Of a stretch of 64,000 nt of DNA, positions 56,201-64,000 are shown one piece after another; within the stretch, counting starts at the first letter, position 1, and each line of letters begins with the position of its first letter. The position numbers were made by a program, and so were the translations under genes. Origin of the DNA: Zopfochytrium polystomum (lineage: Eukaryota > Chytridiomycota > Chytridiomycetes > Chytridiales > Chytridiaceae); the NCBI GenBank assembly GCA_025765615.1, contig JAIVFJ010000163.1, forward strand, positions 84,463-148,462, in the 5' to 3' direction. The notes below the pieces were generated by a model. That model was not told the origin of the DNA and did not search any database. It saw only the letters and a list, made by a program, of their open reading frames with translations.

Positions 56201-58594
56201 TTGACACTCCAGACGGAATCACGGTAATTTGCACAAAAGAATTAGCTCTTAACTAACTCCTGCAAATCACTAGTACACCCCCATCATTACGGTCCAGTCC
56301 AGCCAGAAATCGATTCAGTATTCGGTTAATAATACCTCCACCTTTGTGTTCAACTCTGCCAGCTCAGTTGCTGGGAACTTCACTGCCGTCCTTACCGCAG
56401 CGCAGTCGCTCGCAATCCCGGCCCAATCGAGTGCCACTTTCAACAGCTTGAGCTTCACTCCGACCGATCTCACGAAAGTGTTGACTGCCTACGACACTGC
56501 GACGAAGTCCTGGCCTTCAACAGCATCGGGCTTTGTTCAAAGCATTCCAACTGTTGCAATCGCTGGCACGGGCACTAACCCCCAACCGTTTTCGATTACG
56601 CCGCAGTCCGTCAAGTTCTTCACGCCTGCAACGGCTAGCGCGAACGGAACTCATTTGGACACACTCATCACAAGCCTTACCATCGGCGGTATTTCGTTTG
56701 ACGGCAGCAGCCTGACTTTGAGCAATGTTGTGGCCAAAATCTCCAAATCGGCTATTAGAAGCGACCTGAGTCAGTTCAAGTTCACTGCTGCCAAGCTGTC
56801 CGGTACCATCACCGGCGGCGATGGAGGAGTGATCTCGACTTTTACTTCTGCCAGCGCTGCATCTCTACCCGCTGGAACCTCCACCGTAAAGGGCAGCGAT
56901 ACCACTCTCCCTGACCTGGTTGTATCGGCTTACACCGTTCCCCTTTCTTCGGCGGGTGTAAAAGCCTACTACAAGAGTCTGTTTACCTCGACCTCCCTTC
57001 CCTCCTTCTCTATAAACGTGACACAAAATGTGGATCTGAGCGCCACCACAACTCAGGCGGTCACCTTTTCACTCAACAGTATGTCCTTCGCAGGAAGCTC
57101 GTCTGCTGTGGCCTCGACTCTTGTTGGTTAGTGTTTAGTGTTTCTTGGTGCACGTAGTGTAGGAATAACAAAACATTTTCAGGATTTGGCGGATTCCCTG
57201 GGTCTGGATTCACGGGCAACGTGAAGGCAGCGGACATCGCCGCATTGAAGGTCCCGGCTTCCTTCACGCTGAAAGTCCCGACCAATGCCGTGAGCATTAC
57301 AAATGCAGGGGATCTTACTTTCACCGTTTCTGTGACAGATGCTACTGTCGCAGGATCACCATTCACCCTGGGCAGCTTTACCCTTCCGGGAGTGAAACTA
57401 GCGCCAGGTTCACAGGCATTCAGTGTCTCGATTGCGTTGGCCGATTCCTCTACGAAGTCACCTCTCCAGGATCTACTCGTCAAAATCCTTGCCAGCTCGA
57501 CTTCCACCTCCGTCGGCGTTAATGTCCTCGGCTCGTCATCCACGAACGCAAGTTTTGCAGATGCTATTGGCGCCTTCAACGTCTCTTCGACGCTCACTTT
57601 CACCGCTCTTCCTTCCAACCCTGTTGGCGGAACAGTCGCAGCCCCACTGGCAACCTCCAGCGTGGCCCAAACCCAGTCGTCTTCCTTGACTTTCAACACA
57701 CCGCTGAGTCTAAACGGGATCCTTCCGTCATTTTTACCCAAGGCGTCGTTCACGTTCAAAGTCACGATCAACCCTGGCGCAGCTGACGAACTGGTTCTTG
57801 ACCCTGCCGCGGCCCTGTCCGGTGTATCTCTCAACAGCAGTGCGAGCTACACTTTGCCTGTCAAGGTTTCTTTCCCAACGGACACCTCAAATGCGATCGA
57901 TGCAACATCTCCTCTCTACCAGTTCTTCTCGAATGTGTTTTTGTCCGGCGCCCCAGTTACAAAAGTCGTCTCCATCACTTCCGTAACCTCGAGCATCGTC
58001 GGACTCGAGAGCGCATTCCACATCAACTCGTCCCTCACGTTTAACTGGTCGCCTCTCGTCTCTGCGGACCTCAGCCTGACTTCAACCGACGGCGTCAACT
58101 TTGTCCCGGCGTTGACCATCAAAAACGTTTCCCCTCTTAATCTGACGGTCGCCTTCCACCAGGGATCTTTGGTCAAATTCTTCCTGGCGTCCAAGAACTC
58201 GGCGACTCCGGACCTCCAGTTCTCCGCCCCCGATTTCAGCGGCTCTGCGACCTCGGGCGCGAACGTGACCGTCGTTAGCGGCGCAGCGGACACCTCGCAG
58301 CTCACTAAGGACCTCACAGTGTACAACACCGCGACCTCGTCCTACGCGTCGGCCCAGGCCGGCAAAGTGACGTTCTTCCCGGTGCTTTTCGTGGGCGGAG
58401 ATGGCGGTCTTCCCATCGCTGCCGTCAACAGCCCGCTTTCCATCGACACGACCATCAAGGCCGTCGGGCCGCCGCCGCCAACTCCCCCATCGTCGGTGTC
58501 GGCGTCGGCCTCGGCCTCGGCCTCTGCCACCGCCTCTCCCACGACTTCCCCGGCTGGCTCAAGCCTCAAGAAGCGCACGTGGATCTTCGCTTGA
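53250..58594 (+). CDS. Large secreted repeat protein (DUF3712/LEA-like beta-sandwich repeats)
   Basis: Seven exons (53250-53408, 53559-53801, 53852-54230, 54281-55858, 55925-56223, 56274-57126, 57183-58594) join in frame to 1,640 residues. The first exon encodes a signal peptide (WLAILAVSAPAMMIASSV, then TPALAQ). The rest is Ser/Thr/Val-rich beta structure with many N-glycosylation sites and little charge. Recurrent units such as NIGDVTLFVNVTDTTISSTP...LGTMQIPNLQL and DLTFTVSVTDATVAGSPFTLGSFTLPGVKL resemble the DUF3712 / LEA14-type sandwich, in which strands alternate with LYxLF helices. The N-terminal and C-terminal halves are related: PDLVVPYYSN and PDLVVSAYTV, LFTS.SLP, and GFNNFVGSGF versus GFGGFPGSGF at exon starts. 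The C-terminus is a Ser/Ala/Pro stalk without a clear GPI signal. A wall or extracellular matrix role is likely, not proven. Confidence 0.82.
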
Positions 58595-59020
58595 TTTTTA
58601 GACGACTGTAGGCATTAGAAAGAGATTTACTCGCTTCTATTTTCCCACTTGACTCTATCTCTCTGTTTTCTCCCCCGTTAAGTCGGTTCCTCCCACCTTC
58701 TCACTTGTTGCTTGTTGTTTTCCTCTTCCAATTTTGCGTGCAGACGTTTCGCTTTTTCCTTTTTTTTCTCTTTGTTCGCGAGCGGCAGTTTCTCTCGCCC
58801 CCGATTTTCCTCCCAATTTGTCACTTGTTGCTGGGCGCTTTAATCCCTCTTCGTTTAAAAGCCCAACGTTCCCCTCCCAGAAGAAGACGGGAAACAAAGT
58901 AAGTTTTTGTTCAAGAATTGCGCGAGGGGATTGTTCCCAATCGTGAGTGCGTGTGAGTGTTGCGCTCTGTCGTGTCCGTTGGCAATTTCAGTCGGAGCTG
59001 GTATTTACAATATCTGGCTC

Positions 59021-59079
59021 ATGGATTGCAACTGCCATTCCAGGGCTGCCTTCGCCCTGGTATGGCAGTTGCAATCCAT
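59021..59079. repeat. Long hairpin (26-bp arms, one mismatch, 7-nt loop)
   Basis: Left arm 59021-59046 starts ATGGATTGCAACTGCCAT; right arm 59054-59079 is its reverse complement apart from one position; the loop is TGCCTTC. A transcript would fold into a nearly perfect stem. Confidence 0.9.
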
Positions 59080-59127
59080 CTTTGTCGTTCTAAGAAAGTT
59101 CCTGAAACGATACAGCATTTTGTTTAG

Positions 59128-59294
59128 CCAATGGACCACTTCTAAAAATCAACGCGTTTCACAAAATGTGTTAGTGCATTTGCTCCAGCAAATGCACTAA
59201 CACGAAGGGGTGCAGGCAGAACAGTGATGACATTTGCGACAACAACTCTAAGGCATTTTGTGAAATGTGTTGATTTTTGGAAGCGGTCCAATTG
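59128..59294. repeat. Nested inverted repeat (outer arms about 42 bp, inner perfect 17-bp palindrome)
   Basis: Outer arms 59128-59169 and 59254-59294 are reverse complements with about seven differences (shared core AAAAATCAAC and TTTCACAAAATG). Inside the left half lies a perfect stem: 59168-59184 (GTGTTAGTGCATTTGCT) pairs with 59187-59203 around a 2-base loop. This is foldback or MITE-like architecture. Confidence 0.88.
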
Positions 59295-60589
59295 GTCACT
59301 TACCAATGAAGCAAGTTCATTTGGGGTCGACAAGACAAGAGTATCGGTACAAATAACGACATTGAGTGTACCTTGTCCGAGGTTGACACTTTGAAAACAT
59401 CGATTCTGTTACGCGCAACCCCTATCCGGCAGCGATGCACCATGTTCTCTGAGCGCCCCTCGTCGCAGACGATGCTGTGGGAGCCCTCGTCGTCGCCAGC
59501 AACAAGGGGAGAAGAGAAGGGTGTCAACTATGTAAGGGTCAGAAGATCGCCAGCAGGGAACTCACACGTGGAAACACCTGCAATCATACACACCCTGCCA
59601 GGCTGCATCAGCATGATCACTCAACCAACAGGCTTTATAGCATCACACTTGTACTTTCACATCTCACTCTCACAGCAATAAGACCAAGGCAGGCGCTTGT
59701 AGATCAAACTCTCAGGTGTCGGGGGCTGCACAGAGCGCAGCCACCAACACCGACAGGAAGTTTGGGGACAACAACCCCATCCCAAGGCAGTCAGACAGCC
59801 TCTGTTAGTCACCAAAAAAGAAAATATGTTGAGAAAACCCTAGCGCAACAGAAACTGCTAAGACAAAAGTTGTAAAAGCAGGCCCAATAATAAAGAGGGG
59901 TTAGCTGCAAATACACTTTGATAACACCTTGGAAACGACAGAACTGGGGGTCCCAATCCTTATGGTTTTATGACAGGTACGCTTGTTTTTGCGAATAAAA
60001 TCCCTAGACTTTATCACTGAGACCTCAGTGTAGTCTCACACAACCATCCAGTGGAGGCAGTAAACATCTTGCAAGACTGAGAGTGGTGCAGTGCAACATT
60101 GGCCAACACACTCAACGAGCACATGGGTGCAGGTCCACCAAACTAGTCCATACATGGTGGTGGGAATGAAGACGGTTGAAGCAGGGTATCCATTGTTGAT
60201 CAGTGGCATGATCCATTGGATCAAAACAGGCACAGCACGTGATCACCACCATATGTCTTCTTTGGCACACCCTTCTGCCTGCTGGGTAATCTCTTCCTCT
60301 TTGCATTCCCCTTGATGGCAAAAACAACCTGCATCAGAGCAGCGTCCTTCATCCACGCAGTCACACATGAGCAAGGCATACTCATGGCAGAAGCGGCCTT
60401 GTTGAGTCCTGTCGAATTCGCCAGCTGCACGATGTCTCATCTCATTGCAGAGGCAGCAGTGCTGGGTGGCGACAAGTCAAGTTTTTTTTTTTTTTTTCTT
60501 AATTGTTTTTCGTTTTGGAGTTTTTACTGGTTGGTCGTTCACTGCATTTGGAAGAAAACAACAACCCTTCCACAAAATCCCACACCGCC

Positions 60590-61167
60590 ATGGCCACGCG
60601 ATTGACAGTCACCGAAGGCGTCACGGGCGGCTTCGTCGCCCCGACCCCGCGCCGCTCGGCAATCCTCGACTTTGGCGGCTCCAACCCGCCGTCGATCCAG
60701 CTCCACACCAAGAGGCGCGGCACGCGCGACCAGTACGATGTGACCGCCACCGATCCGGCGGCGCTCGGCGCTTTCACTGCTGAGTAAGGAGTCGAGTGGG
60801 GCGAGGGCCGGGTGGGGGCAGTTTGGGAAGAAAGAGATGTTGACGGGGGCTAGGAGGGGGGGTTGGGTGGGAGGTGTTGCCAGGCAACAAGCATACAAGC
60901 ATGCAAGCATGGATGGATTCCTGGGTTGTGCCGTGTGACTCCAATTGTGCCACACGAACGAATGACAAGGGCAAACCGACACCTTCCCCCCCTTGATAAT
61001 TTATTAGATTGGACTCGGTCGTTGCCACCGTCCTCCAGACTTTCAAGACTCTTCCTCTTGAGCAGCCTACTGCGTGCGAGGACATTTACGGATGGTAAGT
61101 GGACCGAGTCTTTTTTCTTTTTTTTATTTATTTTTTATCTGGCTGAACCGACTAAAATGAACCTTCC

Positions 61168-61198
<31 letters not shown>

Positions 61199-61465
61199 AG
61201 CGATATTTCCATCGCCATTGAAAGCCCTGGGTTCCGCTGGCAAAACAGTTGAGTAACCTTTTGTTTTTTGCTAGTACGAATGGTACTTTTGAAATTGCCT
61301 ATGTCGTGTGTTGCTCACCGCTCTCTGTTAGTCCCCAACCAAGGGTGCGCCGCTTCGCCATCGTCAGTTCAGCCCACCGAAGCCCAGAAGGCGCTTTTTA
61401 AGGAAATTGCCGACAGCATTTTCGCCCTTGCCAATAAGCATGCCAAGACTCCGGTTGCTGCGTGA
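60590..61465 (+). CDS. Small conserved-looking protein, function unknown
   Basis: Four exons (60590-60783, 61008-61094, 61201-61247, 61332-61465) join in frame to 153 residues. The protein begins MATRLTVTEGVTGGFVAPTP, and the middle reads as a compact alpha/beta protein (DSVVATVLQTFKTLP, DISIAIESPGFRWQN). It ends with an amphipathic helix (EAQKALFKEIADSIFALANK). There is no signal peptide or membrane span, so it is probably cytosolic. All junctions use GT-AG sites and keep frame. The second intron ends with a run of about 29 A directly before CCAG, leaving no pyrimidine tract. I do not recognise the family. Confidence 0.7.
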
Positions 61466-61876
61466 TTTTTCGTGTGGTGGGAGTTTTCCTCAGTCATTCC
61501 CAAGTTCCACGATGCAGACCAAGTTATTCTGGAGCCTGTGTGGTAAGATCAACAAATTATCAAACGACCAACTGCTCAATTGAAGAATCATCGAAGAGTC
61601 TGGCCAGAGTGAATAATATTTGGGCATTATGCAGCACACAACGAAATTTGTACATAAATAGTAGGAAACTACCAGCGGAGGAAATAGAAAAATACAGGGA
61701 TTCGATTACATCAACGACCAAAAATGTCAAGAGTGTCTGGAAGCTCCGAAGGGCTCAGAGTGTCCCAGTTGAAGCAGGAGCCGAATTATCGCTCATTTGC
61801 GGTGGGGGATCGACTTCTCCCTCCTCCATTACTGGAGCAGCCTTTTCAAGGGAAACGTCCGACTTGACGTCCGACT
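61466..61876. other. Convergent 3' region
   Basis: Short gap between convergent genes. On the minus strand 61950-61755 reads as an acidic Ser/Asp/Glu tail (ETELSESESASDFQSD) in the frame next to the zinc-finger frame; see the finding on a possible frameshift. Confidence 0.4.
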
Positions 61877-63001
61877 TCATGTCCGACTGAAAATCGCTGG
61901 CGCTCTCCGACTCAGATAGCTCAGTTTCTTCTTCTTCCGTGGGCAGGCACACGCCCCGCAGTAGATGCTGACGCGGTTCTTGTGGACGCTCCGTTCATGT
62001 CGGTAGAGGTCTTGACGCCTCCGAAACTTGGCGGGGCAGCCTGCCGTCGAGCAAGAGTGCGGGCGGACACCTGTGTGGGTCGTCATGTGGCAGTCCATGT
62101 TCTGTCGCCTGGTAAAAACTCTGGTGCAGCCCGGATGCAAGCACGCAAATTGCTTCGAGGGCTTGCTCGACCGGGCGTGCGGCGGTAGAATCTGACTGCT
62201 CCCGCCGTCAAATGGGGTTACAGCGGACGACGGGGGTTGTGCCACCGGCGGTGCGCTCAGGCGGGGGAGGGATGTATCGGACCGGCGTATATGGAACAAA
62301 GGCGGGACTGAGGGACCGGGCGGGCGCTGAGCGGGGTGGGGGTGGGGGTGGGGGCTTCGAAGCACTCCCGCACTGCTGGCTTGGACCGTAGTGATGCGCA
62401 GAGGGCCGGCAGATCTGGCTGATGGAGGGGGGGTGGGGATCTTTCCAGCCAGCATTGGCTGCGAGCTTGAGTACTGGGGCCAGCGGTGGCGGGGTTACTG
62501 CTGAGTGGAGCGGAAAGTACGACTGCAGGCGGGCGTGAACAACCGGAGGCGATGGCAGCGGACAGTCGGGAGGAGACAGTGGGTGATGGCCCTGCATTGG
62601 TGGTCGGGCACGCACAGCGTACTGCTGGCGTGAAGTTGTCGAAGAGCTCATTGGGGCGTTGGGTGTGCCGTATCTTGGGGAGGGGAGCATCCAAAAGACG
62701 GGGGCGACATTGAATGCACGGGACGGGCCAAGTTAACTGGCGGATGCAAAATGGCCTCTTTGTACTTCGGACTGTCGCCTTTCGGAGTCAGCAGCACAAA
62801 TTGCCCTGGTTTCCCCGACTGAGCGCCATTGGAAGCCGAACCTGGACCAACAGTGCAGAGGTGTTTGGGTTGCGAGCTTGAGTCCAAAAGAGTGCGGATT
62901 GTGAAGTCAAGGCGTGGACCTTTCCGTACTCGAGGAGGGCCAGCAAGCTGTGCGGTGGGGTGAGCTGGGCTGCCGGCAGCAACAATTGATGCAACGTCCA
63001 T
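61877..63001 (-). CDS. C2H2 zinc-finger transcription factor-like protein
   Basis: A tentative three-exon model (63001-62738, 62673-62623, 62473-61877) keeps phase 0 throughout and gives 303 residues. The N-terminal exon starts MDVASIVAAG and includes LDFTIRTLLD; the middle is Pro/Ser/His-rich and disordered. Near the C-terminus are two C2H2 fingers. The first is C-x4-C-x12-H-x3-H (CLHPGC, HMTTH) and the second C-x4-C-x12-H-x4-H (CSTAGC, HERSVH), joined by the standard TGVRPHS linker. This is typical of fungal two-finger DNA-binding regulators. The exon boundaries in the Pro-rich part are uncertain because several frames are open there. After the fingers come a basic KKKK patch and an early stop; the neighbouring frame carries an acidic tail instead. 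Confidence 0.7.
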
Positions 63002-64000
63002 AGCGAATTTAGTTGCGGTGGAAGTTTGCCTGCGGTGGGAATTGGCGAAGGGGCGGAAGGGGCGGAAGGGACAAGGTTGACAAAGGTGCAGTGATAAAGG
63101 CGAGGGGCTATGAGCGCGGCGATGAAACTAAGGTGACGTGCACAAGTTAGAATCAGTGTGTGTGTGGAGGGGAGGTTGGAGGCGAAACGGCTTATATACC
63201 GACGGGTGTGAGTGGAAATGAAATGGGATGAGAACAGGAAAAAAAGTGTAAAAAGCTAAAAAAAAAAAAAAACCATCGGGAGCACTGCGCCAGACCGGGG
63301 GGACAGAGGGTCTGAGAAAAACGGGCCGAGAAATTTGGAACAAGGCGAATGGTGCTCCGACTGGGTGCTCAGTTTTCCAAGCAAAAGCAGAGAATTTACC
63401 ACTGAAAAAAGTGGAACAAAAAAAAAAAGCGAGGAGCAGCCCATTTGCGACTGGTGCACCCCATGCGCCCCTTTCTGAAACAAACAAAGCAGAATATCCA
63501 AAAGCATCAAAAAACATGAAAAAAAAGATATATTAATTGGCAGGAAAAATTTCATTTCGGGCTCTGCCCCCAATCCAATCAATTCGCTGTCTCCAGGCCT
63601 TTCGTTTTCTAATGTTTCGGCCCTGTCTGTCTGTCATTGCCAAATGCAGACGACAAGGAAGTGCGGTCCAATGGGGGTCCCGCCGAGCAAACTTCTCAGC
63701 ATTCCAACGTGTAAATAAAATGGGAAGAGGAAGCATTCCGCGCATTGAGATTCCAGCTGCGCAAAAGGAAAAAAAACAAACAGAAAAAAGAATAAGCAAT
63801 CAAATCAAATTTAAATTTATTTCTGTTTTTCTCGTGACCAACGAAATGAAATTCCCCCTGATCTCTATCTGTCCAATTTTTTCCCTTTTTCCATCATCCT
63901 ATTACGTTTGCTTTATTTCGCACCGGAACGAAACCAATAAACGAAAGAAACGAAAGAAAAAAAAGGAAAAACAAAGAAGAAAACAAAAATGCGCCTCAAA
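63002..64000. other. Upstream region of zinc-finger gene to window edge
   Basis: Holds the promoter side of the zinc-finger gene and A-rich tracts. No supported gene. An ATG at 63989 (AAAAATGCGCCTCAAA) may start a plus-strand gene, but only four codons are inside the window. Confidence 0.4.

Larger units (their letters stand above)
58595..60589. other. Intergenic with inverted repeats and fragmentary ORFs
   Basis: Contains two strong inverted-repeat structures (59021-59079, 59128-59294), described separately. From about 59370 to 60440 both strands have short frames rich in Cys, His and Trp with repeated frame changes, which looks like a decayed mobile element, though I recognise no transposase motif. 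A T tract lies at 60482-60497. Confidence 0.5.

Noticed and set aside
1..64000. CRISPR arrays, bacterial operons, riboswitches
   Set aside because: The window is eukaryotic, with spliceosomal introns; direct repeats seen are microsatellites, not spacer-separated arrays.

Overview
This is nuclear DNA from a eukaryote. Genes are split by many short introns (mostly 50-150 nt, GT-AG, with CTAAC-like branch sites such as the TACTAAC in the isocitrate dehydrogenase gene), intergenic DNA is full of GA/CT and CA microsatellites and homopolymers, and there is no operon layout. Gene content points to a fungus, most likely an early-diverging, chytrid-like one: a NUP93/NIC96 nucleoporin, a fungal-type two-finger zinc-finger protein, a DUF3712-like secreted protein, a fungal 2OG-Fe(II) oxygenase relic and an NB-ARC-TPR protein, next to a plant-type beta-galactosidase. 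The lineage is an inference. Exon models were built by hand, checking that every junction keeps the reading frame.

Layout. 1-10 kb: a disordered Ser/Arg/Lys-rich protein cut by the left edge (-), a small tail-anchored protein (+), an SLC35F-like transporter (-) and an NPC2-type lipid-transfer protein (+). 10-17.3 kb: two threonyl-tRNA synthetase genes head to head; their 3' parts are almost identical and their 5' parts are not. 17.5-21.5 kb: an 18-exon disordered protein rich in tryptophan/acidic motifs (-). 22-25.7 kb: NADP-isocitrate dehydrogenase (+) convergent with a membrane RING-H2 protein (-). 26.3-29.7 kb: a TIR-NB-ARC-TPR receptor-like protein (-). 31-34.3 kb: a membrane-anchored plant-type GH35 beta-galactosidase (+). 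34.3-41.1 kb: an AT-rich island with a decayed Ty1/copia element, one LTR and a tRNA-like relic. 41.1-45.1 kb: NUP93 (-). 45.3-47.2 kb: a frameshifted 2OG-Fe(II) oxygenase relic (+). 48.3-52.2 kb: an F-box protein that also carries a dynein-type microtubule-binding domain (-), and a single-pass membrane protein (-). 53.2-58.6 kb: a 1,640-residue secreted repeat protein (+). 58.6-60.6 kb: two strong inverted repeats and fragmentary ORFs. 60.6-63 kb: a small unknown protein (+) and a C2H2 zinc-finger protein (-).

Most genes are independent housekeeping or accessory genes. The most unusual are the F-box/dynein-stalk fusion, the TIR-NB-ARC-TPR protein, the membrane-anchored plant-type beta-galactosidase, and the ThrRS pair with signs of gene conversion. 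The isocitrate dehydrogenase gene appears able to supply mitochondria, cytosol and peroxisomes from one locus.
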